Source: [Eubacterium] siraeum (GTDB lineage: Bacteria > Bacillota > Clostridia > Oscillospirales > Ruminococcaceae). Taken from it: a stretch of DNA of 64,000 nucleotides. The stretch lies in assembly GCA_025150425.1 (NCBI GenBank), contig CP102281.1:1798001-1862000 (forward strand), written 5' to 3'. How positions within the stretch are numbered: the first letter of the stretch is position 1; every line of letters begins with the position of its first letter. Below the pieces are notes generated by a model. That model was not told the origin of the DNA. It did no database searches and saw only the letters and a program-made list of their open reading frames with translations. The position numbers and the translations under genes were made by a program. Below are positions 8,599 through 16,629 of this stretch, piece after piece.

Positions 8599-9720
8599 AT
8601 GAATATTTACTGCCTATCGGAAGGCGAGCTTTATAATATCGAAAACGGCAAGGAACACCTCGTTCACTGTGAGCGTGTGGAGAGCTACCGTGACGCAGTG
8701 CGTAAGATGAAGGCTCGTGATGAATGGAAAACCACAGGTAAAGGTGCAAAGTTCATGGGCGTTGAGCAGAAGGAATACGGCGAGCATGAAGCCTTCGATA
8801 TGCTCAGGGGCATCGGTTCGTGCGGCGACAGGCTGATATACACGACTTTTGCGGATAATGTCGGCGGTATGTACTTCAAGGACAGCGAGGGAGAAAACTA
8901 TATTTTTGCAAACCGTGAAGAAATAATCAGCGATATTGACTGCTATGACGGGAAGTGCGTAGTCAGTGCAGGAAACGGGTATTACGAAAATCACATTGCC
9001 CTTGTCGATACGAAAAACGGCAGCTTTGAACAGCTCACAGAAGGGTTTACCAGCGAAACGCACCCGTTTATTTCACGCAGGAACAGCGATATAATCTACT
9101 ATACTGCTATGGGCTTTGCGACAAACGGCGGAGGAGAGATTGCGGAAAAAAGCCCGTGTACTATATGTCTTTTCGATACACGGAGCGGAACAATAGACGA
9201 ATTTATCGCAGAGGAAGGATTCGACTGCATAAAACCGCAGGACGATGCCGACGGAAACATATACTACATACGCAGAAAATACGTTCCGACAAAGCAGAAA
9301 AGCAATCTCGCAATGGATATACTGATGTTCCCTGTCAGGATAATCAAAGCTATCGGCGGATTTTTAAGCGTGTTTTCAATGGCGTTCGGCGGAGAACCTT
9401 TGCGTACCGGCGGTAAAAATCCAGCAAAGAGCAAAACCGCAAACGAGCGTGAAGCCTTCATCGAGGGAAATCTGATAAAAGCCGAAAAACAGCTGAACGA
9501 TAACGCAGACGACGGTATAATCCCATCGGACTGGGAGCTTGTAAAGCGTGATAAAAACGGTAACATAACCGTTTTAAAAAAGCGGATAATGGATTACAGG
9601 CTGCTTTCAGACGGAGATATTCTCTATTCAAACGGAAGCCGCATAGGAATGCTGTCGGGTGATAAGAACACCGTTGTGTGCAAAATAAAATACGCTAATT
9701 CGATAACCGTAACCGAATAA
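8599..9720 (+). CDS. Uncharacterised protein with propeller-like repeats
   Basis: 373 residues that I do not recognise as a named family. Short blade-like repeats (GDRLIYTTFADNVGGMYF, SDIIYYTAMGF, GNIYYIRRKYV, GDILYSNGSRIGML) suggest a TolB-like beta-propeller. A hydrophobic stretch near residues 236-260 (LAMDILMFPVRIIKAIGG onward) could be an amphipathic or membrane-associated loop. No signal peptide is seen. It begins 18 bases after araD with GGGGG upstream and closes the operon; a hairpin follows eleven bases after its stop. Confidence 0.5.
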   Translation: MNIYCLSEGELYNIENGKEHLVHCERVESYRDAVRKMKARDEWKTTGKGAKFMGVEQKEYGEHEAFDMLRGIGSCGDRLIYTTFADNVGGMYFKDSEGENYIFANREEIISDIDCYDGKCVVSAGNGYYENHIALVDTKNGSFEQLTEGFTSETHPFISRRNSDIIYYTAMGFATNGGGEIAEKSPCTICLFDTRSGTIDEFIAEEGFDCIKPQDDADGNIYYIRRKYVPTKQKSNLAMDILMFPVRIIKAIGGFLSVFSMAFGGEPLRTGGKNPAKSKTANEREAFIEGNLIKAEKQLNDNADDGIIPSDWELVKRDKNGNITVLKKRIMDYRLLSDGDILYSNGSRIGMLSGDKNTVVCKIKYANSITVTE

Positions 9721-9730
9721 GGCACAAAAA

Positions 9731-9754
9731 GCCGCCGTGCAGATAGCACGGCGG
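9731..9754 (+). terminator. Hairpin at the end of the CNNM-araD operon, first of two copies
   Basis: GCCGCCGTGC and GCACGGCGG form a 9-bp stem around AGATA, just after the stop of the last gene. No U-run follows. The same hairpin recurs once at 10070-10093 with one base changed. Confidence 0.5.
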
Positions 9755-9756
9755 GT

Positions 9757-10066
9757 CAGTCTGTCGAAAAACCTATATTTTTTTGAAAAAGGGGTCGCAG
9801 GGGCGAAGCCCCCGTACAGGTCGTCAGCCATTTGTGTCACTGCGTCGTGCAGTGACTTTTTACGGCTGACTGCAAGCGTCCTTGCTTGGACTGGGCGGTA
9901 GCCCCAGTAATATAGCCCCTTCCCACGGGGAAGGGGTTTGGGGTTTCGGCAAGGATGCCGAGATAGAACGCCCGAAGGCTTTGCAGGACGCAAAGCCCAC
10001 AAAGCGTTCTTATAGGGATAGAGAATTTGCTCCATTTTTATAAAAATGGACTTTTTCTACAAGCTG
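9757..10066. mobile_element. MITE-like non-coding repeat element, about 310 bp
   Basis: The ends CAGTCTGTCGAAAAA and TTTTTCTACAAGCTG are inverted repeats of each other at 12 of 15 positions. The interior is structured, with GGGGCGAAGCCCC, a GTCACTGC/GCAGTGAC pair and CCCCTTCCCACGGGGAAGGGG, and has no credible gene. A long minus-strand frame through it has no ribosome binding site and reads through the hairpins, so it is a repeat translation. The element sits between the two copies of the GCCGCC hairpin, as if it had inserted into or duplicated a terminator. Confidence 0.5.
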
Positions 10067-10069
10067 AAA

Positions 10070-10093
10070 GCCGCCATGCAGATAGCACGGCGG
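10070..10093 (-). terminator. Hairpin after the HPr-like gene, second copy
   Basis: Near-identical to the hairpin at 9731-9754 and placed 24 bases after the stop of the HPr-like gene on the minus strand. On that strand it is followed by a short T-rich stretch, so it may serve as that gene's terminator. Confidence 0.45.
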
Positions 10094-10116
10094 CTCTCGT
10101 TATTAAGCATCACAGA

Positions 10117-10347
10117 TTACTTAACGATATACTTGTCAAGTTCAGCCATAAGCTCATCGCAATCATCGCTGTGAACACGAAGCTCGAGGGGCTTTGAAAG
10201 ATCCAGGCTGAAGATACCCATTATTGACTTTGCGTCAATTGCATATCTGCCGCTTACGATGTCAACTTCGTAGTTGCACTTTGTAACTGTTGTTACGAAA
10301 TTCTTAACGTCTTCAATAGTATTGATTCTGATATTAGCTGTTTTCAT
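10117..10347 (-). CDS. HPr-like protein lacking the phosphorylatable histidine
   Basis: 76 residues, the size of HPr. The regulatory region DAKSIMGIFSLDLSKP matches the HPr segment around Ser46 (KSIMGVMSL), with Ser41 in its place. The active-site loop that should read GIHARPA is instead NTIEDVKNF, so the His15 phosphorylated by enzyme I is absent. This is the situation of Bacillus Crh, which acts as a CcpA corepressor but not in sugar transport. A regulatory rather than PTS role is inferred. The gene stands alone. Confidence 0.75.
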   Translation of the reverse strand: MKTANIRINTIEDVKNFVTTVTKCNYEVDIVSGRYAIDAKSIMGIFSLDLSKPLELRVHSDDCDELMAELDKYIVK

Positions 10348-10647
10348 ACAAAAAACCTACCTTTCATATTTCAGGTCAAATTTCGGCTCCTGACCGATTG
10401 ATTTCATTTTACCAAAATGTACGGCGGTTGTCAATTGCTTTTAACTGAATTTACTTAATTTTTTCAATCGGAGATAACCGTTAGCCTGATTTCCCGTTTC
10501 CGCCTTATCACTGTAAGTGCTTATCGCTCCTTACAGCTATATAATAACACATTTCACGATACGGTCAAGAGTATTATTGTCAAAAAATCGCCACAGCTTG
10601 CAAATTTCGTAATAATAAAGTATAATTAGGCTGTCGGGAGTTTAGTT
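10348..10647. other. Intergenic region between divergent HPr-like gene and mtaB
   Basis: Holds the leader of the HPr-like gene (AGGTAGG is its ribosome binding site) and the mtaB promoter. A short inverted repeat lies in the middle (CACTGTAAGTGCTTATCG and flanks). I see no RNA gene or riboswitch here. Confidence 0.4.
10598..10626 (+). promoter_or_regulatory. Promoter of mtaB
   Basis: TTGCAA and a perfect TATAAT are separated by 17 bases, about 22 bases upstream of the mtaB start region. Confidence 0.7.
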
Positions 10648-11982
10648 TTGGTGAAACTCACCACAATTTATTATGGAAGTGATATTATCAGATATACCGT
10701 ACAGACCTTCGGGTGCAAGGTCAACCAATATGAAAGCGCTTCGGTAGCAAAGGCTATGGACGAACACGGATACGAGAAAACAGACGATATTTTCACGGCG
10801 GATATTGTTATAATAAACAGCTGTTCGGTGACGGAAAACAGCGACAAAAAAGCGAAACAGCTTATAAACAGGATAAAAAGCAGCGACCCTATGAAGATAG
10901 TCGTGCTTACGGGCTGTTTTCCTCAGGCTTTTCCCGAAACAGCTTCAAAGCTGTCAGCCGATATAGTAACGGGTACAGAGCATAAAGACAGCATTGCGGA
11001 TATGATAGACGTTTTTACCGGCAACAAGGTAAAGCAGGTTGCCATACCGCCAAGACCCGTTAAAAAGCAATATGAAAAGCAGAAAAACGCCGATATGGGC
11101 AAGACGAGAGCGTTTATAAAGATTGAGGACGGCTGTGACAGATTCTGCAGTTACTGCATAATACCTACCGCCAGAGGCTCTGTAAGGTCACGTTCCTTGC
11201 AGGATATAACCGAGGAAGTAAGGTTTCAGGTATCGTGCGGTCATAAGGAGATGGTGCTTGTCGGCATCAACCTTTCCTGCTACGGTCAGGAAATCGGGCT
11301 GAGGCTTGCGGACGCAATAGAGGCGGTATGCTCTGTGGATGGTGTGGAGCGTGTACGTTTGTCATCGCTTGAGCCGGAGCTGCTGACAGATGAGGATATA
11401 GCAAGAATGGCGGCGCAGAAAAAGCTCTGTCCGCATTTTCACCTGTCGCTCCAGTCCGGAAGCAGTGCTACATTGAAGCGTATGAACAGGCATTATACGC
11501 CCGATGAATACTATGATATAGTCCTGAGGCTGCGAAAAGCGTTTCCGGATTGTGCGATAACCACCGATATTATGGTAGGGTTTGCAGGGGAAACCGACGA
11601 AGAATTCAAAGAATCCTGCGAATTTGCCCAAAAAGTCGGTTTTGCGGCAATGCACGTTTTTACCTACTCGATCAGAGAGGGTACAGCGGCGGCAAGACGC
11701 ACAGACCACATTGCACATGATATTGCCGTAAAGAGATACCACGCTATGAGCAGCCTTGCAAAAAAGCTGAAAGAGGAATATTTCCGCTCGTGCGTGGGAA
11801 AGACGGAAAAGGTGCTTATTCAGCGCAGGGAAAGCGAAGAATATGCAAACGGCCTTACCCCGCAGTACGTTCCCGTGCGCATATACGGCAGTGACGCAAA
11901 CAGGCAGGATATAATTACTGTACAAATTACAGGAGCATCGGGCAGTGATTTTTGTGTCGGAGAAGAAATAAAATGCTTGTAA
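10648..11982 (+). CDS. mtaB: tRNA t6A37 methylthiotransferase MtaB
   Basis: A radical SAM enzyme of about 444 residues that converts N6-threonylcarbamoyladenosine at position 37 of tRNA to its 2-methylthio form. The N-terminal UPF0004 domain carries three iron-sulfur cysteines (TFGCKVNQYE, INSCSVT, LTGCFPQ). The radical SAM domain carries CDRFCSYC, followed by PTARGSVRSR. A C-terminal TRAM-like domain follows. GCKVNQYE at the N-terminus is diagnostic for MtaB over MiaB. The start is TTG, or the GTG one codon later, with GGAG upstream. Confidence 0.93.
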   Translation: MVKLTTIYYGSDIIRYTVQTFGCKVNQYESASVAKAMDEHGYEKTDDIFTADIVIINSCSVTENSDKKAKQLINRIKSSDPMKIVVLTGCFPQAFPETASKLSADIVTGTEHKDSIADMIDVFTGNKVKQVAIPPRPVKKQYEKQKNADMGKTRAFIKIEDGCDRFCSYCIIPTARGSVRSRSLQDITEEVRFQVSCGHKEMVLVGINLSCYGQEIGLRLADAIEAVCSVDGVERVRLSSLEPELLTDEDIARMAAQKKLCPHFHLSLQSGSSATLKRMNRHYTPDEYYDIVLRLRKAFPDCAITTDIMVGFAGETDEEFKESCEFAQKVGFAAMHVFTYSIREGTAAARRTDHIAHDIAVKRYHAMSSLAKKLKEEYFRSCVGKTEKVLIQRRESEEYANGLTPQYVPVRIYGSDANRQDIITVQITGASGSDFCVGEEIKCL

Positions 11983-12005
11983 TCGGGCAGATATTGTAGT
12001 ATAAT
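11977..12005 (+). promoter_or_regulatory. Promoter of purL
   Basis: TTGTAA overlaps the end of mtaB and is followed 17 bases later by a perfect TATAAT. The leader to the purL ATG is about 75 bases and does not show a purine riboswitch fold. Confidence 0.7.
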
Positions 12006-12085
12006 TAAAAGGTATTGATAGTTTTGTGCCTTTACACGCTTGCAAAAGCCTGTGGCACTATCACAAAAAACGACGGAGGAAGTTT

Positions 12086-15000
12086 ATGTCAGTTTATCGC
12101 ATTTATGTGGAAAAGAAACCGCAGTTTGCCGTTGAGGGAAAAGCTGTTCTCTCAGACCTTAAAACCGCACTTCAGATTAAAGGTATCAAGGATGTGCGTA
12201 TCGTAAACCGTTACGATGCAGAGGGTATCACAAAGGAGAATTTTGAAAAAGCTACTCCCACCGTATTCTCAGAACCGCCTGTTGACGATGTTTATTATTC
12301 ACTGTCTGAGATTGAGGCTGATGAAAAGATGTTCGCAACCGAGTTTTTACCCGGTCAGTTCGATCAGAGAGCAGACTCAGCCGCTCAGTGTATACAGATG
12401 CTGTGTCAGGGCGAACGTCCCACAGTTAAATACGCAAAGCTGTATATCCTTAAGGGCGATATTTCAGATGAGGATTTTACTAAGATAAAGCACTATCTCA
12501 TAAATGCCGTAGAAGCAAGAGAATGCGGCTTTGAGCAGTATGAAACGCTTGATGTAAAGTATGATATCCCGAAGGATGTAGCTGTGCTTGACGGATTTAT
12601 CGGTCTTTCCGAAGACGAGCTTGCTCAGTTTATCAAGAAGTACGCACTTGCTATGGACCTTGGCGATATAAAGTTCTGTCAGGAATATTTCAAGAAGGAG
12701 CAGAGAGATCCTACCCTTACCGAAATCAGAATGATAGATACATACTGGTCGGATCACTGCCGTCACACAACATTCGGAACAATAATCGACAATGCGAAGA
12801 TTGACGCTCCCTACATTGCCGAAACTTATAAAGAATACAAGCTCGACAAGGAGGAGCTTGGCAGAAGCGCAAAGCCTGTCTGCCTTATGGATATTGCGAC
12901 CGCCGCAGTAAGAAAGCTGAAAAAAGACGGTCTTCTCCCCGACCTTGACGAGAGTGAAGAAATAAATGCCTGCTCCGTAAAAATAACCGTTGACGTTGAC
13001 GGCAAGGACGAGCAGTGGCTTCTTATGTTCAAGAACGAAACACATAACCACCCCACCGAGATCGAACCTTTCGGTGGTGCGGCAACCTGCCTCGGCGGTG
13101 CTATAAGAGATCCGCTTTCGGGTCGTTCTTACGTTTATCAGGCTATGCGTGTAACGGGTGCTTCGGATCCCCTGCTCCCTGTTGACAAGACGATCCCCGG
13201 CAAGCTCCCTCCGAGAAAGATAACAACAACAGCCGCACAGGGCTATTCGTCATACGGTAACCAGATTGGTCTTGCAACAGGTCACGTTGCTGAAATCTAC
13301 GACCCCGGATATATGGCTAAGCGTATGGAGATAGGTGCTGTAATAGGTGCCGCTCCTGCTGAGAACGTTGTCCGTGAACGTCCCGTCCCCGGTGACATAA
13401 TCATCCTGCTCGGCGGCAGAACAGGCCGTGACGGTTGCGGCGGCGCTACAGGCTCATCAAAGTCGCACAGCGTTGAATCGCTCGAAACCTGCGGTGCTGA
13501 GGTTCAGAAGGGTAACGCTCCCGAAGAAAGAAAGCTCCAGAGATTATTCCGCGACAAGAACGCAACAAAGCTGATAAAGCGTTGCAACGACTTTGGTGCA
13601 GGCGGTGTTTCCGTAGCTATAGGCGAGCTTGCTGACGGTCTTGAAATCGACCTCAACGCAGTTCCCAAGAAGTACGACGGTCTTGACGGAACAGAGCTTG
13701 CCATCTCTGAGTCGCAGGAAAGAATGGCGGTTGTAGTTGACAAGAACGATGTTGACAAGTTCATCGCTCTTGCAGGCAAGGAAAACCTTGAGGCTACTCC
13801 CGTTGCGGTAGTTACCGAAAACCCCAGACTCAAGATGAACTGGAACGGCAAGACTATCTGCGACATTTCAAGAGAATTCCTGAATTCAAACGGTGCGGAA
13901 AAGCACACGGATATATATGTTCCCGCTCCCACGGTAAGCTATTCTACAGGCAGACACAACACTAAGGAAGAATGGGAAAAGCTCGTTACCGACCTTAACG
14001 TATGCTCACAGAAGGGTCTTGTACAGCGCTTTGACTCAACGATCGGTGCAGGCACTGTGCTTATGCCTTATTCGGGCAAGACACAGCAGACACCCGTACA
14101 GGCTATGGCGGCAAAGCTCCCCGTACTTTCGGGCAACACAAAGACAGCTTCCATAATGGCATGGGGCTTCGATCCTTTCGTAAGCCGTCAGTCACCCTAT
14201 CACGCAGCCGCTCTTGCAGTAGTCGAGAGTATGGCAAAGGTAGTTGCCGCAGGCGGTAAGAGCGAAAAGTGCTGGCTCACATTCCAGGAATATTTTGAAC
14301 GTACACAGGGCGATCCTGAGCGTTGGGGCAAGCCTTTTGCCGCACTTCTCGGTGCATATAAGGCTCAGATTGCACTCTCAAGCGGCGCTATAGGCGGCAA
14401 GGACTCAATGTCGGGTACATTTGAGCATATAGATGTTCCGCCCACGCTCGTTTCTTTCGCAGTTTCAACCGCAAAGTCAGACAAGATAATTTCCGCTGAA
14501 TTCAAGCTTCCCTGCAGTGATATTTACTACATTGCACCTGCATACGATGAAAACGGTATGCCTGACTTTGACAGCGTCAAGAAGGTATTTGCTACAGTAG
14601 AAAAGGCAATTGCCGACGGCACTGCCCTGTCAGTATGGACTTTGGCTCACGGCGGTATTGCAGAAGGTATCTTCAAGATGTCGCTCGGTAACAGAATCGG
14701 TGCAAAGCTTAAAGCTATGGACGATGAAAAGCTGTTCGGTCTGCACTACGGTGCATTCATCATCGAGGCTAAGGGCGCAATAGAGGGCGCAGAGCTTATC
14801 GGTGAAACAGTGAGCGACTACACGATTACGGCAGGCGATGTCAAGCTCAACATTGCAGATCTTGAAAAGAAATATGACGCTGTTCTTGAGCCTATCTTCA
14901 AGAATTCGCTCCCCGAAATGCCGAGGCCCGTATCGGTTGCTTACGACAAGGGCTGTGATCTTCTCACAAACAAGGCTCCCGGCACTATCGCAAAGCCTAA

Positions 15001-15793
15001 GGTACTTATCCCCGTATTCCCCGGTACTAACTGCGAATACGATATGGCTGCCGCATTCAACAGATACGGCGGTGAAGCTGAAATATTCGTTATCAGAAAC
15101 CTTTCTGCAAAGAATATGGAAGACAGCGTAAACGAATTTGCAAAGAGAATCGAGGACAGCCAGATGATAGCTGTTCCCGGCGGTTTCTCAGGCGGTGACG
15201 AACCCGAAGGCTCAGCTAAGTTCATCAACGCATTCTTCCGCAATCCTAAGATCAAGGATGCCGTAGAGAATATGCTCTATGCCCGTGACGGTCTTATGAT
15301 TGGTATATGCAACGGCTTCCAGGCTCTTATCAAGCTCGGTCTTGTGCCTTTCGGCAAGATAGTTCCTCTGTCAAGCGAAAGCCCCACGCTTACATATAAC
15401 ACCATAGGCAGACACCAGTCACAGCTTGCTCTTACTAAGATTTGCACCAACAAGTCACCGTGGCTTATGCACTGCAAGGTGGGCGAGGTTTACAACATAC
15501 CGATTTCGCACGGTGAAGGACGTTTTGTAGCAAGCGACGAGGTTATCGCAAAGCTCATCGAAAACGGTCAGATTGCTACTCAGTATGTTGACCTTAACGG
15601 CGAGCCTACAATGGATCTTGCATACAATCCCAACAGCTCGATGTGTGCTATCGAGGGTATCATTTCTCCCGATGGCCGTGTACTCGGTAAGATGGGTCAT
15701 ACAGAGCGTATAAGCTCAGATACCTGCGTTAATGTCGACGGCAACAAGGAACAGCTTCTGTTCAAGGGTGGCGTTGACTACTTCAGAATTTAA
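12086..15793 (+). CDS. purL: Phosphoribosylformylglycinamidine synthase, single-chain
   Basis: 1235 residues. It makes FGAM from FGAR, ATP and glutamine in purine synthesis. It is the long fused form, unlike the PurL-PurQ-PurS complex of Bacillus. Order: PurS-like N-terminus, synthase core with DHCRHTTF and FKNETHNHPTEIEPFGGA, a second AIRS-like half with GGKDSMSG, then a C-terminal glutaminase with the nucleophile in GICNGFQAL and the His/Glu of SHGEGRF. The start is the ATG after CGGAGGA. An upstream in-frame ATG 20 codons earlier lacks a binding site. It stands alone between its promoter and a terminator. Confidence 0.97.
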   Translation: MSVYRIYVEKKPQFAVEGKAVLSDLKTALQIKGIKDVRIVNRYDAEGITKENFEKATPTVFSEPPVDDVYYSLSEIEADEKMFATEFLPGQFDQRADSAAQCIQMLCQGERPTVKYAKLYILKGDISDEDFTKIKHYLINAVEARECGFEQYETLDVKYDIPKDVAVLDGFIGLSEDELAQFIKKYALAMDLGDIKFCQEYFKKEQRDPTLTEIRMIDTYWSDHCRHTTFGTIIDNAKIDAPYIAETYKEYKLDKEELGRSAKPVCLMDIATAAVRKLKKDGLLPDLDESEEINACSVKITVDVDGKDEQWLLMFKNETHNHPTEIEPFGGAATCLGGAIRDPLSGRSYVYQAMRVTGASDPLLPVDKTIPGKLPPRKITTTAAQGYSSYGNQIGLATGHVAEIYDPGYMAKRMEIGAVIGAAPAENVVRERPVPGDIIILLGGRTGRDGCGGATGSSKSHSVESLETCGAEVQKGNAPEERKLQRLFRDKNATKLIKRCNDFGAGGVSVAIGELADGLEIDLNAVPKKYDGLDGTELAISESQERMAVVVDKNDVDKFIALAGKENLEATPVAVVTENPRLKMNWNGKTICDISREFLNSNGAEKHTDIYVPAPTVSYSTGRHNTKEEWEKLVTDLNVCSQKGLVQRFDSTIGAGTVLMPYSGKTQQTPVQAMAAKLPVLSGNTKTASIMAWGFDPFVSRQSPYHAAALAVVESMAKVVAAGGKSEKCWLTFQEYFERTQGDPERWGKPFAALLGAYKAQIALSSGAIGGKDSMSGTFEHIDVPPTLVSFAVSTAKSDKIISAEFKLPCSDIYYIAPAYDENGMPDFDSVKKVFATVEKAIADGTALSVWTLAHGGIAEGIFKMSLGNRIGAKLKAMDDEKLFGLHYGAFIIEAKGAIEGAELIGETVSDYTITAGDVKLNIADLEKKYDAVLEPIFKNSLPEMPRPVSVAYDKGCDLLTNKAPGTIAKPKVLIPVFPGTNCEYDMAAAFNRYGGEAEIFVIRNLSAKNMEDSVNEFAKRIEDSQMIAVPGGFSGGDEPEGSAKFINAFFRNPKIKDAVENMLYARDGLMIGICNGFQALIKLGLVPFGKIVPLSSESPTLTYNTIGRHQSQLALTKICTNKSPWLMHCKVGEVYNIPISHGEGRFVASDEVIAKLIENGQIATQYVDLNGEPTMDLAYNPNSSMCAIEGIISPDGRVLGKMGHTERISSDTCVNVDGNKEQLLFKGGVDYFRI

Positions 15794-15816
15794 CATTAAA
15801 ACCGCATAAAATCTGT

Positions 15817-15852
15817 CCTGCAACGTATTTAGAACGTTGCAGGGCATTTTTG
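15817..15852 (+). terminator. Rho-independent terminator of purL
   Basis: CCTGCAACGT and ACGTTGCAGG form a perfect 10-bp stem with a seven-base loop, followed by GCATTTTTG. Confidence 0.85.
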
Positions 15853-15864
15853 TGTGCAATCAAA

Positions 15865-15985
15865 ACCACGCGTTGAACGCGTGGTATGCACTTGCCCTTC
15901 AAGGGCATAATACCGACTTGTGCCTGAAGGCACACTGAAAAGTCTGGCAACCGCATCTCATTTACAGCAGCCACTCAAGTGGCTG
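15865..15985. repeat. Cluster of four hairpins at one end of the IS200-type element
   Basis: Stems at 15865-15885, 15894-15906, 15920-15933 and 15968-15985 are perfect and all centre on TTCAA/TGAA-like tips: GTTGAAC, CTTCAAG, CCTGAAGG, ACTCAAGT. The hairpin at the far end of the element (16548-16566) has the same CTTCAAG tip. One subterminal hairpin per end is usual for the family. Confidence 0.6.
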
Positions 15986-15996
15986 TTTCTTTTTGC

Positions 15997-16461
15997 TTAC
16001 TGGTTCTTGCTACCCGTAAACGGGTCAATATACTCTTTCAGTGTTATTTGATCGTTTGCTATATCTTCTGTAAGTTGGTTTCTTATGTATTCTTCTATTG
16101 CCTTTTTGTTCTTTCCTACTGTATCTACGTAATATCCTCTGCACCAGAAATGCCGATTCCCATACTTGTATTTCAAATTTGCATGCCTATCAAATATCAT
16201 CAATGAGCTCTTTCCTTTTAGATACCCCATAAACTGCGCTACACTTATGTTCGGTGGTATTTCCACCAACATATGTATGTGATCCGGGCATGCTTCTGCT
16301 TCGATTATATTCACTTTTTTCTGTTCACATAATGTTCGCAGTATTTTCCCTATATCTGCTTTCAACTGCCCGTACACTACCTGCCTTCGGTATTTCGGTG
16401 CGAATACTATGTGATACTTGCAATTCCACTTCGAATGTGATAAACTATGATTGTCATTCAT
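15997..16461 (-). CDS. tnpA: IS200-like single-strand transposase TnpA
   Basis: 154 residues, the full family length. The HUH pair appears in ACPDHIHMLVEIPP, and the catalytic tyrosine lies in the C-terminal helix GKNKKAIEEYIRNQ. The N-terminus KWNCKYHIVFAPKYRRQVVYG is characteristic of Y1 transposases. The frame is intact, so the copy may be active. Its ribosome binding site is AGGAGG ahead of CTGTCAAATG. Confidence 0.93.
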   Translation of the reverse strand: MNDNHSLSHSKWNCKYHIVFAPKYRRQVVYGQLKADIGKILRTLCEQKKVNIIEAEACPDHIHMLVEIPPNISVAQFMGYLKGKSSLMIFDRHANLKYKYGNRHFWCRGYYVDTVGKNKKAIEEYIRNQLTEDIANDQITLKEYIDPFTGSKNQ

Positions 16462-16585
16462 TTGACAGTCCTCCTTTTGATATTCATGTGGTTGCCAAAC
16501 CCACTTCTATTATATCATAGGAGGGCTTTTTACTAAAGTCTTTTATTCCACCGCTTCAAGCGGTGGTTTATTTTTGCTAAAGCTA

Positions 16586-16617
16586 CAAAAATACAGAGCA
16601 GACTTTCGTCTGCTCTG
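16586..16617 (-). terminator. Terminator of the surface-protein gene
   Basis: Minus-strand CAGAGCAGAC-GAAA-GTCTGCTCTG forms a perfect 10-bp stem with a tetraloop and is followed by TATTTTTG. It lies 12 bases after the stop codon. Confidence 0.85.
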
Positions 16618-16629
16618 CGATGTTTTTAC

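Larger units (their letters stand above)
15865..16566 (-). mobile_element. IS200-type insertion sequence (IS200/IS605 family, tnpA only)
   Basis: A single tnpA gene is bounded by perfect hairpins: ACCACGCGTT/AACGCGTGGT at one end (15865-15885) and CCACCGCTT/AAGCGGTGG at the other (16548-16566). Family elements are moved as single strands by a HUH transposase that recognises subterminal hairpins and leave no target duplication, so exact ends cannot be fixed from one copy. No tnpB (IscB/TnpB) gene is present. The element lies between the purL terminator and the surface-protein terminator. Confidence 0.75.

Noticed and set aside
9628-10035. A 135-codon minus-strand frame over the MITE-like element
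   Set aside because: No ribosome binding site; it covers structured repeat DNA and overlaps the end of a good plus-strand gene.
12006-12085. Purine riboswitch upstream of purL
   Set aside because: The leader of about 75 bases shows no three-way-junction pattern or conserved purine-aptamer loops.
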